A stretch of DNA of 64,000 nucleotides from Caloramator quimbayensis (GCF_900167605.1 NZ_FUYH01000001.1:62001-126000); one strand, 5' to 3'. Counted from the first letter of the stretch, positions 10,097-18,537 are shown. Notes: generated by a model from the letters alone, not told the origin. Translations and numbers: made by a program.

Positions 10097-11284
10097 TTAA
10101 ATATTAAAAACTTTTACTACCCTGTTTAATATTCCATTCATATAAGCAATTGCAACACCATAATTTGTTATTGGAACGCTTTGCTCCTTTGCCTTTAAAA
10201 TCCTGCTCATCATCTGCTTCCTATTAAACATGCAGGCACCACAGTGAACTATGAGCTTATATTTTGATAAGTCCTCTTCAAAATCCGCCCCTGCCCTTAC
10301 AGTAATGTTAAGCTTTCTTCCTGCTCTATCCTCAAGCCACTTTGGAAGCTTTTGTCTTCCTATATCTCCTTCTAAGGGATGGTGAGTGCAGGCCTCTGCA
10401 ATTAAAACCTTATCTCCTTCCCTTAAAGAATCTATTGCATAGGCTCCCTCAATCAAAGTTTTAAGATCTCCCTTATACCTTGCCATAAGTATTGAAAAGG
10501 AAGTTAAGGGCATATCCTTTGGGATAGTATCGTTAACATATTTAAAAACCTGCGAGTCCGTTATAACAAGGTCAATCTTTGAAAGGTTTTCAAGGCTTTC
10601 TTTAAGCTCAGAGTCCTTGACAATACAAGCCATTGCTCCAGCATCTAATACATCCCTCAAAACCTGAACCTGAGGGAGTATAAGCCTTCCCTTTGGCGCC
10701 TGTATATCCTGTGGTGCAACAAGCAGTATACTGTCTTTAGGTTTTATAATATCTCCCACAATAGTAGACCTTTCAAAATCCATAGGGGCATTTTCATAAA
10801 TTGCTCTTTTTAAAACATCTATATTTTTCCTATCCTTTGCAGAAACCTTTATAAAGGGTATTTTAAACATATCTTCAAGCATCTTTATATCAATTTCATT
10901 CTCATCTATCTTGTTTACAACACCTAAAACTTTTATATTTCTCTTTTTAAGCTCTAAAAGCCACTCCTTCTCAAGCTTTAAATCGCTGCCATAAGTTATA
11001 ACTAAAAGCCCTAAATCCGTCTTATCCATAACTGCCTTCGTCTTTTTAATCCTAAGCTCTCCAAGTTCTCCTTCATCATCAAGGCCTGCAGTATCTATAA
11101 AAACAACAGGGCCTATTGGCAAAAGCTCCATAGCTTTATAGACTGGGTCTGTGGTTGTTCCTGCAGTTTCTGAAACAAGGGCAATATCCTGATTTGTCAG
11201 TGCATTTATAAGACTTGATTTTCCTGCATTTCTTCTTCCAAATATAGCTATATGAAGTCTGTTTGCTAATGGTGTTTCAAACAT
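10097..11284 (-). CDS. hydF: [FeFe]-hydrogenase maturation GTPase HydF
   Basis: Scaffold GTPase that receives the 2Fe subcluster made by HydE and HydG and delivers it to the apo-hydrogenase. The N-terminal Era-like GTPase domain has the P-loop GRRNAGKSS and DTAGL. The C-terminal part carries the FeS-binding ligands in CTHHPLEGD and the HCGACMFNR motif. The ATG at 11284 has AAGGAGG five bases upstream, giving 395 aa; an in-frame extension to 11326 overlaps the end of hydG and is unlikely. It follows hydG by 10 bases in the same operon. Confidence 0.94.
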   Translation of the reverse strand: MFETPLANRLHIAIFGRRNAGKSSLINALTNQDIALVSETAGTTTDPVYKAMELLPIGPVVFIDTAGLDDEGELGELRIKKTKAVMDKTDLGLLVITYGSDLKLEKEWLLELKKRNIKVLGVVNKIDENEIDIKMLEDMFKIPFIKVSAKDRKNIDVLKRAIYENAPMDFERSTIVGDIIKPKDSILLVAPQDIQAPKGRLILPQVQVLRDVLDAGAMACIVKDSELKESLENLSKIDLVITDSQVFKYVNDTIPKDMPLTSFSILMARYKGDLKTLIEGAYAIDSLREGDKVLIAEACTHHPLEGDIGRQKLPKWLEDRAGRKLNITVRAGADFEEDLSKYKLIVHCGACMFNRKQMMSRILKAKEQSVPITNYGVAIAYMNGILNRVVKVFNI

Positions 11285-11294
11285 ATTATCCTCC

Positions 11295-12710
11295 TTAAAA
11301 TCTAAAGTCCCTCTCTCCCATTTCAATCCTTTTTAATTTTTCGATTGTTTCCTTTCTTATATTCTCATTTGGAATATCTAAAAGCGATTTTTGAATTAAC
11401 GCCTCTCCCTTTTCCTTAAGTTCATCATCGCCATAATCTATTATATATTCTTTAAACGTTAAAATAGCATTAGGAAGGCAGAAGTTGTGTATCTGTCCTG
11501 ATTTTGCAAAGGACATAAACCTGTCTCCTGTTCTTCCTGCTCTGTAGCAGGCTGTGCAATAGCTTGGTATATATCCATAATCGCAAAGGCTCTTTTGAAT
11601 CTGAAGTGGGGAGCGGTGATCTCCTACTTCAAACTGCGGCTTTTCATCGCTTTTAATATGTCTTGTTTCTTCAGAATATCCTCCAACTCCTGTGCAGGAG
11701 CCTGCACTTATTTGAGATATTCCAAGAGCTATTATCTTATCTCTAAACTCCGGTTCTTCCCTTGTAGAAAGTATCATTCCTGTATAAGGAACTGAAAGTC
11801 TTAATACCGCAACTATTTTCATAAAATCATCATCGCTTACAATATAGGGATATTTTTTAACATCAACACCCTCAGCAACCCTAAGCCTTGGTACCGATAT
11901 GGTGTGAGGGCCTACCCCTGTTTCCTTATCGAGGTGCTCTGCGTGCATTATCATAGCTACCGTATCATATTTATAATCATAAAGGCCGTATAAAACTCCT
12001 ATTCCCACATCATCAATACCTGCCCTTCGTGCCCTGTCCATAGCTGTTGTATGATAGTTATAATCGTGTTTAGGACCGCTTGGATGAAGCTTTTCATAGG
12101 TAGGCTTATGGTATGTTTCCTGAAACAAAATATATGTTCCAATCTGAGCATCCTTTAGCTTTTTATAGTTCTCAACGCTCGTTGCAGCGATATTAACATT
12201 TATTCTTCTTATGCTTCCGTTTTCAAACTTTAAAGAATATATGGTCTTTATACAGTCTAAAATATAATCGAGAGGACAGTTTACATCATCTTCGCCAGCT
12301 TCAAGGGCAAGACGTTTATGTCCCATAGACTCTAAGATTCTAACCTCTTCTTTGAGCTCTTCCATAATAAGTTTCTTTCTTGTAAAACCTTTATTGCTGC
12401 ACTTATATCCGCAGTAGGTGCAGTTATTTATGCAGTAGTTGCTTACATATAAAGGCGCAAAGAGGACTATTCTTTTGCCGTATATCTCCTCTTTTATTTT
12501 TCTTGCCGCCTTAAACATTTCATTTAATGTTTCATCATCCTTTATAGAAAGAAGAACAGCAGCCTCATTATAGCTTAATCCCTTTAAAGTAAGTGCCTTA
12601 TCTATTAAAGATTTTACATATTCCTTATCATTAGAGAGCCTTTCTCCTTCTTCAATTGCCTCTCTTATTTTTTCATCAACAATAAAATCCTCAGCTCTAA
12701 ATTCTTTCAT
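11295..12710 (-). CDS. hydG: [FeFe]-hydrogenase maturase HydG (tyrosine lyase)
   Basis: Radical SAM enzyme that splits tyrosine to yield the CO and CN ligands of the H-cluster. The radical SAM cysteines appear in APLYVSNYCINNCTYCGYKC (CX3CX2C), and the C-terminal auxiliary cluster motif CX2CX22C starts at PSYCTACYRAG. The 471 aa length is standard. The ATG at 12710 has GGAGG five bases upstream and is preferred over the ATG four codons earlier. It is the middle gene between the TM1266-type regulator and hydF. Confidence 0.95.
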   Translation of the reverse strand: MKEFRAEDFIVDEKIREAIEEGERLSNDKEYVKSLIDKALTLKGLSYNEAAVLLSIKDDETLNEMFKAARKIKEEIYGKRIVLFAPLYVSNYCINNCTYCGYKCSNKGFTRKKLIMEELKEEVRILESMGHKRLALEAGEDDVNCPLDYILDCIKTIYSLKFENGSIRRINVNIAATSVENYKKLKDAQIGTYILFQETYHKPTYEKLHPSGPKHDYNYHTTAMDRARRAGIDDVGIGVLYGLYDYKYDTVAMIMHAEHLDKETGVGPHTISVPRLRVAEGVDVKKYPYIVSDDDFMKIVAVLRLSVPYTGMILSTREEPEFRDKIIALGISQISAGSCTGVGGYSEETRHIKSDEKPQFEVGDHRSPLQIQKSLCDYGYIPSYCTACYRAGRTGDRFMSFAKSGQIHNFCLPNAILTFKEYIIDYGDDELKEKGEALIQKSLLDIPNENIRKETIEKLKRIEMGERDFRF

Positions 12711-12726
12711 AATAACCTCCATAAAA

Positions 12727-12972
12727 TTATTTTTTAGTTAATGCCGATTTTACATTTACCCCCTTAACCTTGCCGAGCTTTCCCGTAAGGGCACTTATAT
12801 CGTCAGTGCTTCCGTCAACAATCAAGGATATTACAGATACTCCCCTTTCTCTGTAGGGTATTCCCATCCTTCCTATTATTATTTCTGCATGTTCGTGAAG
12901 TATTTCATTTACCCTTCCTGCACTTTCAAATTCTTCAACAACTATTCCAACTACTCCTATTCTCTTTTCCAT
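12727..12972 (-). CDS. TM1266-type iron-only hydrogenase system regulator
   Basis: Small 81 aa ACT/NikR-C-like protein of the family linked to [FeFe]-hydrogenase maturation operons. It opens with KRIGVVGIVVEEFESAGRVNEIL and has the IIGRMGIPYRERGVSVISL core. The function is annotated in the family as a putative regulator but the ligand is not known to me. The ATG at 12972 follows TTTTGGAGG. It is the first gene of the operon and sits directly behind a leader with terminator-like structure. Confidence 0.85.
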   Translation of the reverse strand: MEKRIGVVGIVVEEFESAGRVNEILHEHAEIIIGRMGIPYRERGVSVISLIVDGSTDDISALTGKLGKVKGVNVKSALTKK

Positions 12973-12983
12973 AGTAAAACCTC

Positions 12984-13118
12984 CAAAACAAAAAGCCCTG
13001 CAAAAAGCAAGGCTTATCATACTAATATTTATTACACCTCCCTTTTGCTTAGAAAATTCCTTGCAATTAGGTTATTATTTAAAATCCAACCTGTCAGAAA
13101 TCTCCGACACATCAGATT
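12984..13118 (-). promoter_or_regulatory. candidate attenuator/riboswitch leader of the hyd maturation operon
   Basis: The ~145 nt leader between the predicted start near 13118 and the first ATG contains three structural elements on the minus strand. A 5' hairpin GTCGGAGATTTCTGAC lies at 13093-13108. A GCAAGG segment lies at 13059-13064. A terminator-like hairpin AAGCCTTGC-TTTTT-GCAGGGCTT with a following T run lies at 12984-13015. The GCAAGG segment can pair with CCTTGC of the terminator's 5' arm, giving mutually exclusive folds. I do not recognise any known riboswitch class. Confidence 0.45.
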
Positions 13119-13124
13119 AATTTT

Positions 13125-13153
13125 ATTATAAAATAATATGTAAATATATTCAA
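13125..13153 (-). promoter_or_regulatory. predicted sigma-A promoter of the hyd maturation operon
   Basis: TTGAAT (13148-13153) and TATAAT (13125-13130) on the minus strand are spaced by 17 bases. Between this promoter and the plus-strand gene at 13430 I see only AT-rich sequence with no recognisable feature. Confidence 0.6.
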
Positions 13154-13429
13154 GGCAAAAAGTTCATAAGAACAAGTTATATCAAAAAATTAATGTAATT
13201 ATGTAGATATATAGTTATAATTATTTTTACCTTTTATTGTTATATATTAAAAAAAATGATATCATATTAATAGTATAAAACAACAATGTATTTTCAGAAT
13301 ATTAAAACTAATATTTGAGCTTTATATACTACTCTGAAAACTTTATTATTATTTTAATAATCTTTAATATAAATAAAAAGCTATAACTATTTTTTGAATT
13401 ATATAAATTTCTTGAAGGAGCATAAAAAC

Positions 13430-13804
13430 ATGAAAAAAAGTTTCTTAGATTGGCTTGATATAATTCTTGTTATATTAAATTTTTTTCTGTATTTTTATCT
13501 ATATAATATGGGCTTATCTATCTTTACCGGAGAACAAAAAGAAATGTTAAAACAGATGAATAAGTATAATGTACTTTTGTTTATTATAGTGTTAGTATTT
13601 AGAATTTATAATATATATTCTAAAAATAAATCTAAAATTTTTTCTAATATTATTATTATTTCCTTTATAGTTTTATTTGTTTTTTATCTCTATAAATTCT
13701 ACTATGTTACAAAAAAAATTCTAATTATTAGCATACCTTTATTTGTATTATTATTTAAATATTTATATGATAATAATATAAAACATAGCAAAAGTCTCCC
13801 ATAA
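13430..13804 (+). CDS. small hypothetical membrane protein
   Basis: A 124 aa protein with about four hydrophobic segments (roughly residues 10-30, 45-63, 70-88 and 95-115) separated by short lysine-rich loops. AAGGAG nine bases before the ATG at 13430 fixes the start; the in-frame TTG upstream lacks a site. I do not recognise a family. It is very AT-rich compared with its neighbours and stands alone, with its stop codon inside a terminator hairpin shared with the convergent gene. Confidence 0.6.
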   Translation: MKKSFLDWLDIILVILNFFLYFYLYNMGLSIFTGEQKEMLKQMNKYNVLLFIIVLVFRIYNIYSKNKSKIFSNIIIISFIVLFVFYLYKFYYVTKKILIISIPLFVLLFKYLYDNNIKHSKSLP

Positions 13805-13824
13805 TAAGGGAGACTTTTACTATG
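13784..13824. terminator. bidirectional terminator between convergent genes
   Basis: A 17 bp stem with one mismatch (13784-13800 / 13808-13824, core AAAAGTCTCCC) has A/T-rich flanks on both sides. The stop codons of both convergent reading frames lie within or at the edge of the stem. Confidence 0.8.
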
Positions 13825-14227
13825 CTTCATATAAATATTGCATTACTGATTTCCAAGTAGAAGCATTACCACTACCTGTATCATATTCATAAATTTGTGT
13901 AACAACTTTCATTAATCCTGCCCCATTATTATTTTTCATTTGCTGCAATATAGCGTTTCTCTGACTAGCAATATCATTATTAGCCATTGCCGTTAAGATA
14001 GAATCTATTCCAAGAAATATTCCAACGCCCTCTAAGCAAGCTTGAACCCACGGTGCAAAATTTTTATTTATAGGCTTAAGTAAAACTGATGTAATAACTG
14101 ATATTGTAACTGATGCAGTTAAAGTTCCAAAATCAATATAAGAAGTATGTTTTTCATTGTTAAACATTATTGCACAATCAAGCGCGTTATAAGATTCAGT
14201 TTTTGTATTAATTAATGTCCAAGGCAT
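13820..14227 (-). CDS. hypothetical protein downstream of YvrJ cluster
   Basis: A 135 aa protein of unknown function. There are two moderately hydrophobic stretches, around residues 35-55 and 65-85, and a polar C-terminal third rich in Asn, Gly and Tyr. No signal peptide or known motif is visible. GGAGGGG five bases before the ATG makes it a credible gene. It is the last gene of the DUF1659-DUF2922-YvrJ cluster, so it may work with those small proteins, but that is only context. Confidence 0.55.
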   Translation of the reverse strand: MPWTLINTKTESYNALDCAIMFNNEKHTSYIDFGTLTASVTISVITSVLLKPINKNFAPWVQACLEGVGIFLGIDSILTAMANNDIASQRNAILQQMKNNNGAGLMKVVTQIYEYDTGSGNASTWKSVMQYLYEA

Positions 14228-14257
14228 ATTTTCCCCTCCATCTAATAATGTTAAAAA

Positions 14258-14404
14258 TTATTTCCCTATGGAAGCTATTGCTTTAGAAAGCTCATTTATG
14301 CTCTCTGTAAGCTTTTCAAGCTTTCCCTCTACCCTGACTAACAGGTATACCGAAAGCACTATAGGAAAGCCGAAATTGGCTATTTCTTTAAGCATCTCTT
14401 CCAT
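14258..14404 (-). CDS. YvrJ family protein
   Basis: A 48 aa protein too short for usual ORF cut-offs. It starts MEEMLKEIANFGFPIVLSVY, with one N-terminal hydrophobic segment followed by an amphipathic helix (KLEKLTESINELSKAI), the layout of the YvrJ family. GGAGG lies eight bases before the ATG. The neighbourhood of DUF2922 and DUF1659 proteins supports the call, because these three families often occur together in Firmicutes. Function unknown. Confidence 0.8.
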   Translation of the reverse strand: MEEMLKEIANFGFPIVLSVYLLVRVEGKLEKLTESINELSKAIASIGK

Positions 14405-14422
14405 AAACTCACCTCCTGATTT

Positions 14423-14450
14423 TAAAGCCGGAAGATTCCTTCCGGCTTTA
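14423..14450 (-). terminator. hairpin between DUF2922 gene and yvrJ
   Basis: A perfect 11 bp stem (14423-14433 / 14440-14450, core AAAGCCGGAA) with a six-base loop. The T tail is short, so it may be an intercistronic processing or partial termination site. Confidence 0.5.
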
Positions 14451-14454
14451 AAGA

Positions 14455-14673
14455 TTATCTTACATTGATTTCCTCAACTTCTCTTGATACGATGTTTGCA
14501 GACATTAAAGCAACAAGGTCTCCACCTGATGATTGGAATACATTCTTTGCTATAATAAGGTTCATAACTGATTTTATGTTTTCTGCTGTCAAATCCTCCT
14601 TAACATCTGGAAGACTTATTGTTACGTTATTTCCTGATTGGTTTTGAAATACCATCTGAAGAGTCTTTGTCAA
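14455..14673 (-). CDS. DUF2922 family protein
   Basis: A 72 aa protein (TKTLQMVFQNQSGNN... LPDVKEDLTAENIKSVMN). The pattern of an FQN-x-G-x-x-VTISLPD beta hairpin followed by a helix fits DUF2922. The start is taken as TTG at 14673 because AAAGGAGGTG is spaced correctly for it; the GTG three codons earlier lies within that site. It is cotranscribed with the DUF1659 gene upstream. Function unknown. Confidence 0.78.
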   Translation of the reverse strand: MTKTLQMVFQNQSGNNVTISLPDVKEDLTAENIKSVMNLIIAKNVFQSSGGDLVALMSANIVSREVEEINVR

Positions 14674-14711
14674 GATAATCACCTCCTTTCATTAAAGTAA
14701 ACCTTAAATCC

Positions 14712-14936
14712 TTACTGATTTACAAGCTCGTTTACATCCTGTCTTAAAACTGCGTCGATTGGGTTTTTAAGGAGTGTCCCTATACTCTGTGCTACGTCAA
14801 ATAAGTCTTGGTCTGATGAGGAAGTCTTAATTTTTCTTAATGTAGTTGTGTCAAAGGTGTCATTACCATTTTGGTCAACTCCTGTTCTTACCCTTAAAAC
14901 GAGATTAGATGAAACTTTAACTCCGTTTACTGCCAT
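14712..14936 (-). CDS. DUF1659 family protein
   Basis: A 74 aa protein (MAVNGVKVSSNLVLRVRTG...) ending in a helix with the pattern DLFDVAQSIGTLL, typical of DUF1659. GGAGGTG six bases before the ATG at 14936 decides the start over the upstream GTG. It is the first gene of the small-protein cluster. Function unknown. Confidence 0.78.
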   Translation of the reverse strand: MAVNGVKVSSNLVLRVRTGVDQNGNDTFDTTTLRKIKTSSSDQDLFDVAQSIGTLLKNPIDAVLRQDVNELVNQ

Positions 14937-15089
14937 CCTTTTCACCTCCTTTCAATTATATAAATTGTTGAAGGTGAAAAAAGTAATACATGGAAAACAA
15001 AATTTTTTATTAAATATTTTCAAAATATAATAAAGCCTTATAAAAACTAAAACTATATATTTTAACTCATGGAAAAATTTTGATTGATT

Positions 15090-15098
15090 TGATATAAT
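15090..15098 (+). promoter_or_regulatory. extended -10 element before nagA
   Basis: TGATATAAT gives an extended -10 (TG, one base, TATAAT) 36 bases before the nagA ATG. No good -35 hexamer is seen at the usual distance, which is tolerable for extended -10 promoters. Confidence 0.45.
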
Positions 15099-15133
15099 AA
15101 CTTTGTTTCGAAATACTTTTGGAGGTAAAAAGC

Positions 15134-16261
15134 ATGATAATAAAAAACGGTAAAATTATAAAAGAAAATGAAATTGTTAAGGGCTCTATTGAAATCGAAG
15201 ATGGAAAGATTATAAAGATATATGAAGGGAAATATGACTTTGATGATGCAATAGATGCTGAAGGATTATATGTATCCCCCGGTTTTATAGATGTTCACAT
15301 ACATGCAATTGAAGGGTTCGATTGTATGGAAGGAAGTTTTGATGCAGTAAATGAAATGTCAAAATCTCTAATAAAATACGGTGTAACTTCCTTTCTTCCT
15401 GCAACAATGACTGAAGATACTGAAAAAATAAAAAATGCTGTTAAAAGCATTTCACAAGCGATAGGAAAAACTGAAGGTGCAAATCTGCTTGGAATAAACC
15501 TTGAAGGCCCCTTTATATCCCCATATATGGCAGGAGCACAGGATACTAAATACATAAAAAAGCCTTCCCTCGATACACTAAAACACATAGCTGAAGATTA
15601 CATTAAAAACATAAAACTATTAACCATCGCCCCAGAGGAAGAGGGCGCAATTGGGCTTATAAAAGAACTTAAAAAGCTTGATATAGTAACATCTATCGGG
15701 CATACAAAAGGAAATTATGAGGATTTTATAAAAGGATATGAGGCAGGTGCTCTTCACTGTACCCACATTTTCAATGCAATGACAGGATTTCACCACAGAG
15801 AACCTGGAATAGTCGGAGGTGTGTTTGACAGCGACGTTACAGCTGAACTGATACTCGATGGGATACATGTCCACTATGCCGCAGCAAGAAGTACAATAAA
15901 GGTAAAAGGAATTGAAAAAATTATTCTAATATCAGACAGCATGATGGCTGCAGGACTTTCCGACGGAATTTACAGTCTTGGCGGGCAGGAGGTTTATGTA
16001 AAGGATGGTCAGGCAAGATTAAAGGATGGAACCCTCGCCGGCTCAACACTAACTTTAAATAAAGCCCTTTATAATGCTGTAAAACATCTTAATCTACCTT
16101 TGTATGAAGCAGTTAAAATGGTTTCCTCAAACCCTGCAAAGCTTTTAAAGTTAGATAATAAAAAAGGAGTTATTAAAGAAAATTTCGATGCTGATATAGT
16201 AATATTCGATGAGGATATAAATATTAAAAATGTTTTTGTAAAGGGAAAAAAGATTTGCTGA
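15134..16261 (+). CDS. nagA: N-acetylglucosamine-6-phosphate deacetylase
   Basis: Amidohydrolase of 375 aa that removes the acetyl group from GlcNAc-6-phosphate, feeding amino sugars into glycolysis or peptidoglycan synthesis. Visible metal and catalytic residues are HxH in DVHIHAIEG, Glu in NLEGPFIS, His in SIGHTKGNYED, His in HIFNAMTGFHHREPG and Asp in ISDSMMAAGL. GGAGG eight bases before the ATG at 15134 gives the start; the longer frame from a TTG at 15119 is discarded. It stands alone, with no nagB next to it. Confidence 0.95.
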   Translation: MIIKNGKIIKENEIVKGSIEIEDGKIIKIYEGKYDFDDAIDAEGLYVSPGFIDVHIHAIEGFDCMEGSFDAVNEMSKSLIKYGVTSFLPATMTEDTEKIKNAVKSISQAIGKTEGANLLGINLEGPFISPYMAGAQDTKYIKKPSLDTLKHIAEDYIKNIKLLTIAPEEEGAIGLIKELKKLDIVTSIGHTKGNYEDFIKGYEAGALHCTHIFNAMTGFHHREPGIVGGVFDSDVTAELILDGIHVHYAAARSTIKVKGIEKIILISDSMMAAGLSDGIYSLGGQEVYVKDGQARLKDGTLAGSTLTLNKALYNAVKHLNLPLYEAVKMVSSNPAKLLKLDNKKGVIKENFDADIVIFDEDINIKNVFVKGKKIC

Positions 16262-16343
16262 TTTTTCTTTATAAAAACTTCACTTAAGAACTGTTATTTT
16301 TATAAAATTCAATTTATAAAATTTTAAAAGAATCTTACAAGAT

Positions 16344-16380
16344 AAAAAAGGCTTGGTACTAAATTCTTAGTTCCAAGCCC
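16344..16380 (-). terminator. intrinsic terminator after metK
   Basis: On the minus strand GGCTTGGAACTAA pairs with TTAGTACCAAGCC (one mismatch), loop GAAT, followed by TTTTTTATC. It may also act for nagA on the other strand. Confidence 0.85.
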
Positions 16381-16386
16381 TTTAAA

Positions 16387-17577
16387 TTACTTCAATTCTT
16401 CTAAAGCCTTTTTAATAGCATCAACTTTGTCGAGTTTTTCCCATGGAAGATCAATATCTGTTCTTCCAAAGTGTCCATAAGCTGCAACCTGTCTGTATAT
16501 AGGTCTTCTAAGGTTTAGATTTTTAATTATTGCAGCTGGTCTTAAATCGAAAACTTTATTTATAATATCAACTATCTTATCATCTGAAATCTTACCTGTT
16601 CCAAAAGTATCAACTTCTATTGAAACTGGTCTTGCAACACCTATTGCATAGGCAAGCTCTATTTCAAGTTTATCAGCAACTCCAGCAGCTACAAGGTTCT
16701 TAGCAACCCATCTTGCTGCATAGGCTGCAGAACGGTCAACCTTTGTTGGATCCTTTCCAGAGAAAGCACCACCGCCGTGTCTTCCATATCCTCCGTAAGT
16801 ATCAACTATAATCTTTCTTCCAGTAAGTCCTGAATCTCCCTGTGGTCCTCCAACAACAAATCTTCCAGTTGGGTTTATATAGTATTTTGTGTTTTCATCA
16901 AGAAGATTTAAAGGAACAACCTTTCTTATAACATGTTCAATAATATCCCTTTCAATCTGCTCTCTAGTAACCTCTGGGCTGTGCTGTGTTGATACAACTA
17001 TTGTATCTATTCTAACTGGTTTATCATCATGATATTCAACAGTAACCTGAGTCTTTCCATCAGGTCTTAAATAATCTAATGTTCCGTTTTTTCTAACCTC
17101 TGAGAGTCTTCTTGAGAGTCTGTGAGCCATAGCTATTGGAAGAGGCATCATCTCAGGAGTTTCATTGCATGCAAAACCAAACATCATTCCCTGATCTCCT
17201 GCACCAATTGCCTCAATCGCTTCCATTTCACCTTTTTTAGCCTCAAGAGCTTTATCAACACCAAGGGCAATATCTGCCGACTGCTCATCTATAGATGTAA
17301 TAACCGCACAAGTATCGCAGTCAAAACCATATTTTGCTCTTGTATAGCCAATCTCCTCTATTGTCCTTCTAACTATTTTTGGGATATCAACATAACATTT
17401 AGTTGATATTTCTCCCATAACAAGAACCATTCCAGTTGTTACTGCTGTTTCGCATGCAACCCTCGCCTCTGGGTCGTTTTCAATTATAGCATCAAGTACT
17501 GCATCGGATATCTGGTCGCATATTTTATCTGGATGGCCTTCAGTAACTGATTCTGAAGTAAATAACCTTTTAACCAT
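16387..17577 (-). CDS. metK: S-adenosylmethionine synthetase
   Basis: Makes SAM from methionine and ATP. The 396 aa protein shows [17 protein letters not shown] at the N-terminus, [12 protein letters not shown] for ATP binding and [16 protein letters not shown] near residue 255, all family signatures. GGAGG precedes the ATG. It is controlled by a SAM-I riboswitch in its leader, so transcription should end early when SAM is abundant. Single-gene operon with its own promoter and terminator. Confidence 0.98.
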   Translation of the reverse strand: MVKRLFTSESVTEGHPDKICDQISDAVLDAIIENDPEARVACETAVTTGMVLVMGEISTKCYVDIPKIVRRTIEEIGYTRAKYGFDCDTCAVITSIDEQSADIALGVDKALEAKKGEMEAIEAIGAGDQGMMFGFACNETPEMMPLPIAMAHRLSRRLSEVRKNGTLDYLRPDGKTQVTVEYHDDKPVRIDTIVVSTQHSPEVTREQIERDIIEHVIRKVVPLNLLDENTKYYINPTGRFVVGGPQGDSGLTGRKIIVDTYGGYGRHGGGAFSGKDPTKVDRSAAYAARWVAKNLVAAGVADKLEIELAYAIGVARPVSIEVDTFGTGKISDDKIVDIINKVFDLRPAAIIKNLNLRRPIYRQVAAYGHFGRTDIDLPWEKLDKVDAIKKALEELK

Positions 17578-17604
17578 TTTTTATCCTCCTTTTATGTAAA
17601 ATAA

Positions 17605-17745
17605 AAACCCCTTCTGACAGAAGAGGCGATTTTTTCAATACCCTCATCTCTCAGAACACAAAGATTCTGCTGGAATTGGCACCTCGCTTTCGCAGGTTGC
17701 CGGGTTTCATCGGGCCAGTCCCTCCGCCTCTCTTGATAAGAGTTA
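17605..17745 (-). promoter_or_regulatory. SAM-I (S-box) riboswitch with terminator, upstream of metK
   Basis: On the minus strand the conserved blocks appear in order: CTCTTATCAAGAGAGGCGG (P1 and J1/2), GGGACTGGCCCGATGAAACC, CGGCAACC, GGTGCCAATTCC and CTGAGAGATGAGGG. They are followed by a terminator hairpin (CCTCTTCTGTCAGAAGGGG with TTTTTATTTT) at 17601-17626. These match the S-box consensus closely. Confidence 0.96.
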
Positions 17746-17771
17746 ACATACATATTGATTTTTACTAAGCA

Positions 17772-17800
17772 ATAGTAGCACATAAAGTATTATATGTCAA
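17772..17800 (-). promoter_or_regulatory. predicted sigma-A promoter of metK
   Basis: A perfect -35 TTGACA (17795-17800) and TACTAT (17772-17777) on the minus strand are separated by 17 bases, placing the start near 17765, just ahead of the riboswitch. Confidence 0.75.
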
Positions 17801-17990
17801 TAGAAATATATAAATTAAATTGAGTATTACTTCTTAACTTTGTGAAATCTGCAAATACTTTCCCACATTATTTTTGAACTCTGTTGAATTTATAACCGTA
17901 TACTTACCTTCTTTAAATTACATTATCTATTATTATTTTATCAAAACAAGTTAAGGCTCATGTTATAAATTGCCTGTTTGTAATATAAAC

Positions 17991-18023
17991 AAAAAATAAA
18001 AAAAGACGCTTTTTGCGTCTTTT
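17991..18023 (-). terminator. terminator of the tRNA operon
   Basis: AAAAGACGC/GCGTCTTTT stem (18001-18009 / 18015-18023) followed on the minus strand by TTTTTTTATTTTTTG. It begins right after the CCA end of tRNA-Tyr. Confidence 0.85.
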
Positions 18024-18108
18024 TGGTGGAGGGAGATGGATTCGAACCATCGAAGTCACTGACAACAGATTTACAGTCTGCCCCCTTTGGCCGCTCGGGA
18101 ATCCCTCC
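18024..18108 (-). tRNA. tRNA-Tyr (GTA)
   Basis: 85 nt including encoded CCA. The acceptor GGAGGGA/TCCCTCC, anticodon loop ACTGTAAA with GTA anticodon, a long class II variable arm and GGTTCGAATCC are all present. It is the last of three tRNAs. Confidence 0.96.
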
Positions 18109-18113
18109 GAATA

Positions 18114-18189
18114 TGGAGCCGGCTATCGGAATCGAACCAATAACCTACTGATTACAAGTCAGTTGCTCTACCGATTGAGCTAAGCCGGC
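18114..18189 (-). tRNA. tRNA-Thr (TGT)
   Basis: 76 nt including encoded CCA. Acceptor GCCGGCT/AGCCGGC, D arm GCTCAATCGGTAGAGC, anticodon stem CTGAC with loop TTGTAAT (TGT) and GGTTCGATTCC T arm. Confidence 0.96.
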
Positions 18190-18194
18190 ATATA

Positions 18195-18270
18195 TGGTGG
18201 GAACAATAGGGCTCGAACCTATGACCCTCTGCTTGTAAGGCAGATGCTCTCCCAGCTGAGCTATGCTCCC
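18195..18270 (-). tRNA. tRNA-Val (TAC)
   Basis: 76 nt including encoded CCA. Acceptor GGGAGCA, D arm GCTCAGCTGGGAGAGC, anticodon stem CTGCC with loop TTACAAG (TAC) and GGTTCGAGCCC T arm. It is the first of the Val-Thr-Tyr run. Confidence 0.96.
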
Positions 18271-18303
18271 ATTTTTTTGCCGCACCGTTTAGCGACAATA
18301 TTA

Positions 18304-18332
18304 AGTATACATAATATATCGTTACAATTCAA
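18304..18332 (-). promoter_or_regulatory. predicted promoter of the tRNA operon
   Basis: TTGAAT (18327-18332) and TATACT (18304-18309) on the minus strand with 17 bp spacing, about 35 bases before tRNA-Val. Confidence 0.55.
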
Positions 18333-18537
18333 TTCTCAAATCACGCCTCTATTTCAAATTATAATCTTATATCTCTCTTTTCCTATTGTATTCTTTAAAT
18401 ATCTGTGCTGCGTAAATATTATATTCTATATATTGTACTTTAATAAAACAGTATTTTAATATATAATTAATTTCAGCTATATAACCTAAAGCTGTTATTG
18501 AAAGAGACAGAGAATAAAATACAAGGCGGTGTTTGAT

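Noticed and set aside
9941-10129. A 62 aa plus-strand frame between glgB and hydF
   Set aside because: It overlaps the predicted glg promoter and the hydF terminator and has no ribosome site or family resemblance.
12984-13118. The hyd leader as a known riboswitch (TPP, FMN, cobalamin, SAM)
   Set aside because: None of their consensus blocks is present; only the generic attenuator architecture is visible.
17592-17783. A 63 aa frame before metK
   Set aside because: The region is fully explained by the SAM-I riboswitch.
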